From Novosphingobium album (ex Liu et al. 2023) (lineage in GTDB: Bacteria; Pseudomonadota; Alphaproteobacteria; Sphingomonadales; Sphingomonadaceae): a DNA stretch of 64,000 bases. Under the pieces are notes generated by a model. That model made no database searches. It worked only from the letters and a program-made list of their open reading frames with translations, and was not told the DNA's origin. The stretch spans positions 88,290 through 152,289 of the forward strand of contig NZ_JARESE010000070.1 in the NCBI RefSeq assembly GCF_029076845.1, given 5' to 3'. Positions 18,518 to 26,717 of the stretch are shown piece by piece. Position 1 is the stretch's first letter. Every line of letters begins with the position of its first letter. The position numbers and the translations under genes were made by a program.

Positions 18518-18868
18518 AAGGTTGTCTATCGACGCGAGGCAGCCCTCGCCCCTTCCCGGCCGATGGATCGCGGCGCACGCTTCTCCCTGGTGGAAATCCC
18601 CGTATCCGCGAAGGGGGAGCGTGCGCCGGCAATCTTGCGACAATCACCGCCGGCATCGGTGGCCCGAATTCGGCGGGACTGTCAGCCTTTCAAGGGTACT
18701 TTGCACACGACGGGAGACTGGGACACTCGGGCGTTGCAACCTTGATGCCGCATAACACCACATCGCGCCGCGCGGCGCTATCGTCCGAAAGAACTATAGC
18801 GTGGTCGCCTTAGGTTGATGTGCCGAAAATGGCGAGCGGCCCTATGCCGATCCGGCGGGAACGGCCGG
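18518..18868. other. Intergenic region without a gene; one CTTTCGGACGAT motif
   Basis: The 351 bases between convergent genes show no coding pattern. At 18779-18791 lies TATCGTCCGAAAG, the first of several copies of this motif in the signalling block (others at 19524 and 19785). No T-tract terminator is evident. Confidence 0.4.
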
Positions 18869-19381
18869 TCAGATCAGGCTGGCGATGATCGGCTTGCCGA
18901 TGCGGCCAAGCATGTTGGCACGGTGCAGCGCGAAGGATTGCGGGCCGAACGGCGCAAGCGTGCCGTCACCCGCCGCGCCGGGGCCTTCGCCGGCGCCGTC
19001 GGCCAATTGGCCGAAGCGGGCATGGGCCTGCAACCCGGCCAGCGCGGCTTCCTCGATCTCGGCGATGGCCATGGGCAGCCGCAGATAGTCGATCGCGCCT
19101 TTGGCGACCGCGCGGCCGATCGCGCGCGCCGCCGGGTCCATCGCGAAAGCAATGAACGGCAGGCACAGATCGCGGCGCGCCATCAGATCCACCAGCGCGT
19201 CGATATTGTTGCCCCGATCCTCGATCAGGACGATGCGGTCTTCCGCCAGCGACGCCTCGCTGTCCCGCACGCAGGCGAAGGCGGCGCGGCCCAGCCCGGC
19301 TTCATCGAGCGCGCGGGCGATCACGGCGCGGCGCTGCGAGGAGCTGTCGATCAGGATGAGGTTGATTTCAGCATAGGTCAT
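18869..19381 (-). CDS. Degenerate receiver-domain protein (pseudo-receiver)
   Basis: A 170-residue protein with a response-regulator fold but altered active site. INLILIDSSSQRR matches the first strand with a single aspartate, the phosphoacceptor strand reads RIVLIEDRGNN (Glu54-Asp55), and the switch lysine position is Arg in DYLRLPM. No effector or RNA-binding ANTAR domain is evident in the last 50 residues. It may act as a phosphorylation-independent adaptor. It is preceded by 490 bases without genes and is close to three other receiver genes. This gene is real by length, frame and family pattern, but its role is not known. Confidence 0.65.
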   Translation of the reverse strand: MTYAEINLILIDSSSQRRAVIARALDEAGLGRAAFACVRDSEASLAEDRIVLIEDRGNNIDALVDLMARRDLCLPFIAFAMDPAARAIGRAVAKGAIDYLRLPMAIAEIEEAALAGLQAHARFGQLADGAGEGPGAAGDGTLAPFGPQSFALHRANMLGRIGKPIIASLI

Positions 19382-19870
19382 CGGCGTGGCGATCCTGCTG
19401 GCTGCCTTCCGGCAGTCTGCCGGCAAAGCCGCTGGCCTGCGAAAACGACGGAGGCAGGACTGAAGGGATGGCGCCCCCGGCTTGTTCCCTTGTGCCTTCC
19501 TGCCACCGCGCGCGCGATCGCGCCATCGTCCGAAAGTACGAGGATATCCGGGCCGAAACCAGGGTCCAAGCCCGGTGTTGTCGGCGCGCGTCCCGCAAGT
19601 TGAAGAGGCAGGCAAGACACTCGGTGCGCGCGCCGACAACCGAACCGGCGGGGCGATAGGACCGCCGCCAGCGCCTGCTCGACAGCGCAGGCGATACGAC
19701 CCGAAAAGGACGGCGTGGCCGATGAAGCCGGACGCAGGCCGCACTTTCGATATGTCCCGCATGGCAGATCGCGCGCGCGCGGGATATCGTCCGAAAGGAC
19801 TACTGGCCCGCGCGGGAGCCTGGCGCGCGATGCGCGGCAAAGCGCCTGTGGAGGTGGCACCAGCACCCTC
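19382..19870. other. Intergenic region with repeated CTTTCGGACGAT motif
   Basis: 489 bases between two minus-strand receiver genes. No convincing gene is present. Two copies of ATCGTCCGAAAG lie at 19525-19536 and 19786-19797, the first about 145 bases upstream of the pseudo-receiver start. The motif reads CTTTCGGACGAT on the strand of the genes. The region may be a promoter/operator for a shared regulator. Confidence 0.4.
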
Positions 19871-20266
19871 TCAGTACCGGGCGAAATGGTCGCGCAGGAT
19901 TTCGACGACGATGCCGATGTCCTGCGACTTGAGGAGGAAATGATCGGCCCCGGCGGCCAGGCAGCGTTCGCGGATCGAAGGATCGGTCTGGTTGGTCATG
20001 ACGATGACCAGACAATCGCTGCCCGCCTCGCGGATCGCCCGCAGCACGTCGAGCCCGGTTGCGCGCGGCATGGTGAAGTCGAGCACGGCGGCATCGGGGC
20101 GGGTGGCGGCGAACAGCGCCATGGCCTGCGCGCCATCAAAGGCGGGGCCGGCGATGGCGAACTGGCCGGCTTCGGCGATCAGTTCGGACAAGCGAAGGGC
20201 GACGCTGCGCGTATCGTCCGCGACCAGCACACAGCGTCTCTCCCCCACTTCATTGCGACCCGGCAT
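19871..20266 (-). CDS. Single-domain response regulator (CheY-like)
   Basis: A 131-residue stand-alone receiver. The acidic pair is in VLVADDTRS, the phosphoacceptor is Asp63 in AAVLDFTMPRATG, the switch threonine is in VIVMTNQTD and the lysine in HFLLKSQD. With no output domain it must act by protein contact, as a phosphorelay intermediate or by binding a kinase. It lies 258 bases downstream of the kinase/NarL-type regulator pair at 20525-22677 on the same strand and may receive phosphate from that kinase. Confidence 0.85.
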   Translation of the reverse strand: MPGRNEVGERRCVLVADDTRSVALRLSELIAEAGQFAIAGPAFDGAQAMALFAATRPDAAVLDFTMPRATGLDVLRAIREAGSDCLVIVMTNQTDPSIRERCLAAGADHFLLKSQDIGIVVEILRDHFARY

Positions 20267-20351
20267 AGGTTGGCCCGTTCTTGGGGTTTACTGCACCAGA
20301 GGCCGATCATCGCCGATCATCGCCGGCTTGTCGTGTCAGGCATTTCGCAGC

Positions 20352-20376
20352 GCCTGTCGGAAATTTCCCGACAGGC
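20352..20376. repeat. Perfect stem-loop between signalling genes
   Basis: GCCTGTCGG and CCGACAGGC are exact inverted repeats around AAATTTC. It sits between the stop of the NarL-type regulator (20525) and the start of the CheY-like gene (20266), both on the minus strand. It could be an attenuating terminator, but no T-tract follows, or a protein-binding site. Confidence 0.45.
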
Positions 20377-20524
20377 CGGCTCAGGGCCGATCGCAATTCA
20401 GATGATGAGGTCCCGAAAATGAGCGGGCTTCGTGACCGGGAGCGCAGCGCACCGAAAGTACGTGAGCACCGCAAGCACGGAAAATCGCCATTTGCAGGCC
20501 GTCAGGGCTGAATGTCGATCGGCC

Positions 20525-21160
20525 CTAATCGACCAGATCGTGCCGCATGGCATAGCGCGCCATGTCGACCTGGCTGGTCAGCCCGGTCTTCTGCCGGATG
20601 CGCGCGATATAGGTCGCCACGGTCTTGTCGCTGATGGCCAGATCGCCCGCCACTTCCTTCACCGCGCGGCCCGAGGCGAGCAGCTTGAGGATCTCCAGTT
20701 CGCGCTGCGAGAGCTTTTCGTGCGGCAGCGGCTCGCGCTCCTCGCCCAGCGTGCGGGCGATGCCGGCGGCCGTATCGCTGTGCAGATAAGTGCCGCCGCC
20801 GGCCACCGTCTCGATCGCGCGCACCAGTTCCTCGGGCGGCAAGTGCTTGTGGATCAGGCCATTGGCGCCCGCCTTCATCGACTGGACGACGAAGGCCAGT
20901 TCGGCGCTGGCGGTGATCACCAGGATCGGCACTTTCGCATCGCGAAGCCGGATCGCGCGCAGCAGATCGAGGAGGCCCATCCCGCCCGGCATGACGACAT
21001 CGAGCAGGATCAGATCCCAGCCGGCCTGGTTCACCAGCTTCAGCACCGCGCCCGAATCCTCCGCCTCGCCCACGTCGACCGCGCCGAAAATCTCCCTGGT
21101 GATCGATTGCAGCCCCCGGCGCGTGATCGGATGATCGTCGGCAACCAGGATACGCTTCAT
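20525..21160 (-). CDS. NarL/LuxR-family response regulator
   Basis: A 211-residue response regulator with acidic residues in ILVADDHPI, phospho-Asp54 in LILLDVVMPGG, lysine in GLIHKHLP, and a C-terminal LuxR-type helix-turn-helix (LSQRELEILKLLASGRAVKE then LAISDKTVATYIARIRQK). Its start codon overlaps the stop of the kinase at 21157 as ATGA, so the two are translationally coupled and almost certainly partners. Family members of this kind are phosphorylated by HisKA_3-type kinases such as NarX, which is what the upstream gene encodes. Targets are not known. Confidence 0.92.
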   Translation of the reverse strand: MKRILVADDHPITRRGLQSITREIFGAVDVGEAEDSGAVLKLVNQAGWDLILLDVVMPGGMGLLDLLRAIRLRDAKVPILVITASAELAFVVQSMKAGANGLIHKHLPPEELVRAIETVAGGGTYLHSDTAAGIARTLGEEREPLPHEKLSQRELEILKLLASGRAVKEVAGDLAISDKTVATYIARIRQKTGLTSQVDMARYAMRHDLVD

Positions 21161-22677
21161 GCGCGCGGCCCTTCCTGCCGCGGGATCCGGGCGGTGATGG
21201 TCACGCCCACCGGCGCGCTCCGGTCGATCCTGATGGCGCCGCCCAGCAACTCGGCCCTTTCGCGCATTCCCAGCAGGCCCAGCGAGACCCGGCCGCTGTC
21301 AGGGGCCGACGCGGAAAAGCCCCGGCCATCGTCGCGTACTTCCAGGCACCATTCGTCCGGCAGCGCCGCGAAGTCGATCCAGACCCGCGATGCCCCGGCA
21401 TGGCGGACGATGTTGGTAAGCATTTCCTGCAGGATGCGGAAGAAGGCGGTGGCCACATCGGGTGGCACGGGCCGGCTATCGTCGATCCGGCAAGTGACGC
21501 CAAGGCCGGTGCGCTGCTCGAACTTGCTCACCATGTCCTGCATCGCCGCCGGCAGGCCCAGCAGATCGAGCGCGCTGGGCCGCAACTGGGCCGAGATCCG
21601 CTGCACGGTCTCGATCGTCGCGGCGACCAGCTTGCCCGATTCCTCGATCCGCGCGGCCAGCGCGCGCGCGCGCGGATCGGGATCGTCGGCGATCTGGCGC
21701 TCCATCCACCAAATGTCCATGCGCAGGGCAGTGAGCAGCTGGCCCAGCTCGTCATGCACTTCGCGCGCGATCCGGCGCTGCTCTTCCTCGCGCACGTTGT
21801 TGAGGCGCGCGGTCAATTGCCGCATCTGCTTGTCGCGCGTCAGCAGCAGTTCGTATTGCAGGCGCAGGCGTTCCTCCTGCGCGTGCTTTTCGGTGATGTC
21901 GCGGCAGATCGCGCCGAAATGGGTGGCCGGACCCTCGCTCTCGCCCAGCCCGAAGGCGGTGACCGACAGCGTCATCTCGCGCCCGTCCTTGCCGACCAGC
22001 GAAATCTCGTGAGGCCGGCCGATCTCGCCGCCCAGCGCCTGGGCAATGATCCCGTGCTGCTCGATCGTGCCGCCGACATCAGTGGCGCGCACGAAGTCGC
22101 GCGCCTTGCGGCCGATCACTTCGTCGGCCGGAAAGCCGAAGATGCGCCCTGCGGCCGCGTTCCAGCTCGTGATCGTGCCATCGGCCGCGCCACTGATGAT
22201 CGCATCACTCGATGCCTCGACAATGCCGGCCAAAAGGGCCCGCAGGTGCTCCGCCCGGTCGCGCTCGCTCGCCTCGCGCGTGCGCGCCAGGGCATAGCGG
22301 ATCGCCCGCGCCAGATTGTGGCCGCGCAGCTCGTTCTTGGCGATATAGTCCTGCGCGCCCGCTTCAAGGCATTGCAGCGCCAGCGTTTCCTCGTCCAGCC
22401 CGGTCAGCACGACGATCGCCGTCTCGCGCGTCACCGCGCGCACGGCATCGACGCATTCCACCCCGGCGCAATCGGGCAGCTTCAGATCGAGCAGCACGGC
22501 ATCGAACGGCCCGGCGTGCAGCTTCGCGATCGCGCCGGCCAGGGTTTCGACCAGCACCATCTCCTCGTGATCGTCGCTCAGCAGCTCGGCAATGTAATCC
22601 GCGTCGCCCGGATTGTCCTCGACCACCAGCACCCGACCGATCCGGTCGAGCGACGCGCTGGCGAGCAGCGCCGTCAT
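21157..22677 (-). CDS. REC-PAS histidine kinase of the NarX/HisKA_3 type
   Basis: A 506-residue soluble kinase. Residues 14-125 are an intact receiver (VLVVEDNPGD, phospho-Asp64 in VLLDLKLPD, lysine in DYIAKNE). A PAS domain spans about 145-265 (SSDAIISGAADGTITSWNAA, CRDITEK). Next come a dimerisation/phosphoacceptor segment with His308 in RRIAREVHDELGQ and an ATPase domain with DDGRGF and GLLGMRERAELLGG. No membrane segment is seen. The domain order, receiver first, suggests control by an upstream phosphodonor as well as by the PAS ligand. It is coupled to the response regulator behind it. Confidence 0.9.
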   Translation of the reverse strand: MTALLASASLDRIGRVLVVEDNPGDADYIAELLSDDHEEMVLVETLAGAIAKLHAGPFDAVLLDLKLPDCAGVECVDAVRAVTRETAIVVLTGLDEETLALQCLEAGAQDYIAKNELRGHNLARAIRYALARTREASERDRAEHLRALLAGIVEASSDAIISGAADGTITSWNAAAGRIFGFPADEVIGRKARDFVRATDVGGTIEQHGIIAQALGGEIGRPHEISLVGKDGREMTLSVTAFGLGESEGPATHFGAICRDITEKHAQEERLRLQYELLLTRDKQMRQLTARLNNVREEEQRRIAREVHDELGQLLTALRMDIWWMERQIADDPDPRARALAARIEESGKLVAATIETVQRISAQLRPSALDLLGLPAAMQDMVSKFEQRTGLGVTCRIDDSRPVPPDVATAFFRILQEMLTNIVRHAGASRVWIDFAALPDEWCLEVRDDGRGFSASAPDSGRVSLGLLGMRERAELLGGAIRIDRSAPVGVTITARIPRQEGPRA

Positions 22678-23070
22678 GCCCGCCGCGCCCGCGCCTGCCG
22701 GCGCGCGCCATAAGGCGCGATCATCGCGTGAACCGAGCTGTCCACATCGCCGTCCTTCCCCAAATCGAGCCCCGCGCGACAGCGCGCCGAGCCCTTATAG
22801 TGCCTCGGGCATCTTCCCGTGCCCTGAAACGCATCCGAAAAGGGATGGTACTTTGCCCGCCCGCGTTCGGACAGGCCGATATCGCGTCAGGCAGATACCC
22901 CGGTAATTATCCCTATTCGCGATCCGGCAAAGACAATCGCCGCCCGCGCGCAATAGACCCGCACGGTTATGCCCCCGCCGAAACGAGCACCATCATGGCT
23001 TTCGCCAAGGCATTTGGCAATCGCGGGTTGAATACTTGCGGGACGCGCGAAAGCGGGCCCGGCCGGTTTT
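22678..23070. other. Intergenic promoter region of the REC-PAS kinase
   Basis: No gene is supported. Reading on the minus strand, a CCCTTTTCGGATGCG stretch at about 22827-22841 resembles the CTTTCGGACGAT motif seen elsewhere in the block, about 160 bases upstream of the kinase start. The left part is GC-rich and includes short fragments of open frame only. Confidence 0.3.
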
Positions 23071-23146
23071 GAGAGTTTAATGGGAAATGCGCTGAAAAGC
23101 GCATTTCGTGGCCGCACCGATAGGCGCATTCCCCAACAAAACCCTC
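23071..23146. repeat. Intergenic palindromic element, copy 3 (short form)
   Basis: A 76-base element with ends GAGAGTTTAATGGGAAATGC and the complement of GGCGCATTCCCCAACAAAAC, and an inner AAATGCGC-TGAAAA-GCGCATTT hairpin. It is a reduced member of the family at 6040, 9764 and 34532. It overlaps the last base pairs of the SDR gene stop codon at 23145. Confidence 0.65.
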
Positions 23147-24065
23147 AAACCCCTTGCGCCTCGCGGATCATCTTGAAGCCGAACATCAGGTGCTCAAGCT
23201 GGCCATCGGGCACGGGCGGAAAGGCCAGGGTTTCGCCGCCGCCCCGGATCGCGGCGATCTGGTCGGCGACCTGTTCGGGCGTCCATTCCGGCCGGAAGAC
23301 GCCTTCGCTCTCGGCGATCCAGGCGCGCGCCATGCGCCCGCCCATCGCGACATACATCTCGCCGCTGGCCGAGCAGCTTTCGTGGCACAGCCAGCCGACC
23401 ATCGGTGCGACCATTTCGGGCTCCATCGGCGGGAACTTGCTGGTATCGATGCCTTCGGACATGCGGGTGACGGCGGCCGGCACGATCAGGTTGGACTTGA
23501 CGTTGGCGTGCTGGCCCTCGATCGCGGCGGTGTTCGAAAGCCCCATGAAGCCGGCCTTGCACATCGCATAGGTGACATTGTCCGACTTGCCGTAAAGCCC
23601 GTTGATCGAGCTGGTCAGGACGATGCGCCCGTATTCCTGCGCCATCATCAGCGGGAACGCCTCGCGCACGACGTGGTAGGCGCCTTTCAGGTGCACATCG
23701 AGGACCGAGCAGAAATCCTCATAGCCCAGCTCGCACAGCGACCCGCGCCGCACGTTGCCGGCCGAATGGATCAGGATGTCGATCCGCCCGAAGGCTTCGA
23801 GCGCGGACCCGATGATGGCCTTGCCGCCTTCGGGCGTCGCGACCGAATCGGTGTTCGCCACCGCCTCGCCGCCCAGCGCGCGGATTTCACCGGCCAGCGC
23901 CTCGGCGGGGCCTTCGCCGGTCGCATCGCCGGCCATGCTGACACCCGGATCGTTGATCACGATCCGGCAGCCCCGGCTCGCCAGCAGCAGCGCATGGGCC
24001 CGGCCCAGCCCACGCCCGCCGCCAGTGATCACGGCGACACGGTTGTCGAAACGCAATTCGCCCAC
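23145..24065 (-). CDS. SDR family oxidoreductase (3-hydroxyacyl-CoA dehydrogenase-like)
   Basis: A 306-residue short-chain dehydrogenase with VAVITGGGRGLGRAHALLLA, the IHSAGN segment, and the catalytic Ser (LTSSINGLYG) and Tyr/Lys (YAMCKAGF). The insert INDPGVSMAGDATGEGPAEA after the second strand is typical of the peroxisomal multifunctional enzyme/HSD17B4-like branch, whose members oxidise 3-hydroxyacyl-CoA thioesters. GTG 24065 with GGAGGAGAGG upstream is preferred to an earlier ATG. It follows the CoA transferase by 62 bases. With the dehydratase and acyl-CoA synthetase further upstream it suggests side-chain or ring beta-oxidation. Confidence 0.88.
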   Translation of the reverse strand: MGELRFDNRVAVITGGGRGLGRAHALLLASRGCRIVINDPGVSMAGDATGEGPAEALAGEIRALGGEAVANTDSVATPEGGKAIIGSALEAFGRIDILIHSAGNVRRGSLCELGYEDFCSVLDVHLKGAYHVVREAFPLMMAQEYGRIVLTSSINGLYGKSDNVTYAMCKAGFMGLSNTAAIEGQHANVKSNLIVPAAVTRMSEGIDTSKFPPMEPEMVAPMVGWLCHESCSASGEMYVAMGGRMARAWIAESEGVFRPEWTPEQVADQIAAIRGGGETLAFPPVPDGQLEHLMFGFKMIREAQGV

Positions 24066-24127
24066 GGCTGTCCTCTCCTCCAGTGCTGTGGCTCCCGCCA
24101 TGGCGGCAAGCGCATCGCGGTGCAAGT

Positions 24128-25345
24128 TCAGGCGATGATTTTCGCCGCGCGCAAGGCCGCGATCCGCTCGGGCGATAGCCCCAGCACTTCGGACAGGATC
24201 GCCTCGCTGTGCTGGCCCAGCACGGGCGGTGCCTCGGGCACCGGCTGCGGCGCATCGGTGAAGCGGATCGGTCGATTGACGATCGGGATCGTGCCGAGCG
24301 TCTGGTGCCGGGTCTCCACCACCATCTCGCGCGCGACGGCCTGCGGCTGGGTCAACGCCTCGGTCACGCCCAGGATCGGCGCGTGCGGCACTTCGTGCGC
24401 GGTGAAGATCGCCAACAGTTCGTCCACCGTGTGCCGGCTGGTGAAGTCCGAAACGATGGCGTTGACTTCCGCGCGCGCGTCACGACGCTTTTCCAGCGTG
24501 TCGTAGCGCGCATCCCCGGTCAGCTCGGGCCGCCCGATCGAGGCGCAGATCCGCCCCCAGAACCCCGGCGTCAGGCAGGCGACGACGATCGAGCCGTCGC
24601 TCGCCGGGAAAATGCCGTAAGGCACCAGATTGGGATGCTGCGATCCGGGCCGGGCCGGATCATGGCCGGTGAAGAAGGCAAGCTGGGCGATATAGCCCAG
24701 CATCCCGAGCAGCCCGTCCATCAGGCTGACGTCGATATGCCGGCCCAGGCCGGTACGCTCACGCTCATAAAGCGCGGCGAGGATGCCGATCGGGCCGTTG
24801 ATCCCGCCCACCAGATCGCCGAGCGGAATGCCCAGCTTGGTCGGCAGCCCGCCGGGCTCGCCGTTCATCGACAGCGCGCCCGACATCGCCTGGAGCACGA
24901 TATCGAAGCTGGGCCGGTCCTTCAGCGGCCCGGTCTGGCCATAGCCCGATATCGAGCAATAGATCAGGCGCGGGTTGATCGCGCGCATCGTCTCATAGCC
25001 CAGGCCCAGCCGGTCCATCACGCCGGGCCGGTAGTTCTCGACCAGGATATCGCAGCGGGCCGCCAGATCCTTGACCAGTTCGAGCCCCTCGGGCGTCTTG
25101 AGATCGACCACGATCGATTTCTTGCCGCGATTGACCGCGAGGTAATAATGGCTTTCGCCATCGCGCATCGGCGGGAAGGTGCGCGTCTCGTCACCCGTGC
25201 CCGGCGGCTCGATCTTGAACACCTCGGCGCCCAGGTCCGCCAGCGCCAGGCTGGCGGCGGGGCCGGCCAGCACGCGGGTGAAATCGATCACCCGCACGCC
25301 CGCCAGCGGGCCCGGCCAGTTCACGCAAGCGCTTTGAGTCATCAT
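24128..25345 (-). CDS. CaiB/BaiF-family CoA transferase
   Basis: A family III CoA transferase of about 405 residues that would move CoA between carboxylic acids. It shows GVRVIDFTRVLAGPAASLAL at the N-terminus, YYLAVNRGKKSIVVDLKTPE, the expected catalytic aspartate in NYRPGVMDRLGLGYE, and SISGYGQTGPL. A GTG at 25351 and ATGs at 25345 and 25342 are all possible starts; none has an ideal ribosome site, and the second is used here. The neighbours (SDR, FAS1-like dehydratase, acyl-CoA synthetase) suggest activation of a hydroxylated or unsaturated acid. The acid cannot be identified. Confidence 0.9.
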   Translation of the reverse strand: MMTQSACVNWPGPLAGVRVIDFTRVLAGPAASLALADLGAEVFKIEPPGTGDETRTFPPMRDGESHYYLAVNRGKKSIVVDLKTPEGLELVKDLAARCDILVENYRPGVMDRLGLGYETMRAINPRLIYCSISGYGQTGPLKDRPSFDIVLQAMSGALSMNGEPGGLPTKLGIPLGDLVGGINGPIGILAALYERERTGLGRHIDVSLMDGLLGMLGYIAQLAFFTGHDPARPGSQHPNLVPYGIFPASDGSIVVACLTPGFWGRICASIGRPELTGDARYDTLEKRRDARAEVNAIVSDFTSRHTVDELLAIFTAHEVPHAPILGVTEALTQPQAVAREMVVETRHQTLGTIPIVNRPIRFTDAPQPVPEAPPVLGQHSEAILSEVLGLSPERIAALRAAKIIA

Positions 25346-25373
25346 CCTCACCCGGCACTAGGACAAAAAATCC

Positions 25374-25440
25374 TCCCTGTCGCCGCGGCGATGGGGAGGT
25401 GGCGGTCCCTTCGCGGACCGATGGATGGGCAAGGCCGCGC
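25374..25440. repeat. REP-like palindromic repeat, second type
   Basis: CTCCC-TG-TCGCCGCGGCGA-TG-GGGAG is a near-perfect palindrome, followed by GTGGCGGTCCCTTCGCGGAC, another hairpin. The pattern (GGGGAGGTGGC plus a hairpin) resembles REP sequences dispersed in sphingomonads. Only this copy is seen in the window. It lies between the CoA transferase and the dehydratase. Confidence 0.45.
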
Positions 25441-25512
25441 ACGCCGCCTTTCCCATCGCCACGGGGGCCGCCTCCCCGCCCGGCCATGCCGGACGGAGAG
25501 CGGCGGCCGGCA

Positions 25513-26658
25513 TTAGCCCGCCTTGCTGGGCAGTTCGGCGACGGCGGTGCCGAAAGCGGAAAGCTCGCCGCGATGCGTGGTCGCCTTCTGCTCGACCTCG
25601 ACGAACTTCTTGCCGCCTTCCTCGAACTTGCGCGTTACTTCGCCCGTGATGACGATGGCGTCGCCGTCCGGGTTGTGCCGACGGATCTGGCAGTTCGACT
25701 GGGTGAGGAAGCCGTCATCGCCGATCCAGTTGGTCATGTGGTGGGTCAGCCACGAGCAGCGCTCCGGGCCGTAATCGTAAGCGCCTGGCGCGCCGACTTC
25801 CAGCGCGAAGGCTTCGTCCCAGTGCACGCGCTCGGGGCAATCGGGCACGTTGAAGCGGTTGCGGATGCCCAGGCCCGGGTGCGCCTTCTGCATCTTGTAG
25901 GCCAGCTTGTTGGCGCGGATGTAAAGGCCGCCCCAGCCCTGCGCATAGCAGATGAAGCCGGTGACGGTCATCGGGCCCTTCATGATCGGCGGCAGCTTGT
26001 CGCCGACGTTCACATCTTCCCAATAGCGCGGGGTGGCGCCGCGAATTTCCTCGCGGTCATAGATGTCGTAGAATTCGTCGAGCTGTTCCTGGGTGAACGG
26101 CTCCACGCGGCCGCGCGCCTCGGTGTACTTGGTGCCACGCTCGCGCGCTTCGTCGCGATCGGTGCGGAACACCCACGAATCGGCGCCGGCGACGTGATCG
26201 CCCGACTGGTTGTAGAAATCGACGTGGTAGATCTGCTGGAACGAGCGGCCGGCGAACTTGGTCTGGTGCTCGACCAGATCCTTCAGATAGGCTTCGGCGC
26301 GGATCGTGTCGTTGCGCAGCACCGGCTTGTGCCAGGTCCAGTCGGCGCCGGCCCACATCGCGTGGACGCCCGAAAGGCCGCCGCAATAGCCCGAGACGAT
26401 GCGGCTGGTGGTGAACAGGAACGAAGGCAGCGCCACGATCGTGCCGTACCTGGTCTGGGCCGCGTATTCGGGATCGCACCACAGCGGATTGTCGTCGCCA
26501 ATGCCGTGGGCATAGTGGCGGATCGCATCGCGCGTGGCTTCATAGTTCCACGGCTCGATGGTGTTCTCGATCTTCACGCCGATGCGCTGGCGGAGATCGT
26601 CGAGGCCTTCCTCGGTGATCTTGGGGAACTTGCTGATGGGTTCTGCGGTGGTTGCCAT
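25513..26658 (-). CDS. FAS1-like dehydratase/MaoC-type hydratase
   Basis: A 381-residue protein with two hot-dog-like halves. The N-terminal FAS1-like dehydratase domain includes IRHYAHGIGDDNPLWCDPEY, and the C-terminal part starts near RYWEDVNVGDKLPPIMKGPM and shows a hot-dog pattern. Such proteins hydrate enoyl-CoA thioesters in catabolism of long-chain, aromatic or steroid acids. ATG 26658 has an AGGAGAG ribosome site. A second gene of the same architecture, but frameshifted, lies at 62871. It sits between a CoA transferase and an acyl-CoA synthetase, on the same strand. Confidence 0.85.
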   Translation of the reverse strand: MATTAEPISKFPKITEEGLDDLRQRIGVKIENTIEPWNYEATRDAIRHYAHGIGDDNPLWCDPEYAAQTRYGTIVALPSFLFTTSRIVSGYCGGLSGVHAMWAGADWTWHKPVLRNDTIRAEAYLKDLVEHQTKFAGRSFQQIYHVDFYNQSGDHVAGADSWVFRTDRDEARERGTKYTEARGRVEPFTQEQLDEFYDIYDREEIRGATPRYWEDVNVGDKLPPIMKGPMTVTGFICYAQGWGGLYIRANKLAYKMQKAHPGLGIRNRFNVPDCPERVHWDEAFALEVGAPGAYDYGPERCSWLTHHMTNWIGDDGFLTQSNCQIRRHNPDGDAIVITGEVTRKFEEGGKKFVEVEQKATTHRGELSAFGTAVAELPSKAG

Positions 26659-26717
26659 GTTTTCTCTCCTGGGATCGTGGCGCGGCCCCGTCGGGTGACG
26701 ACGCGGCCGGAAAAGGG

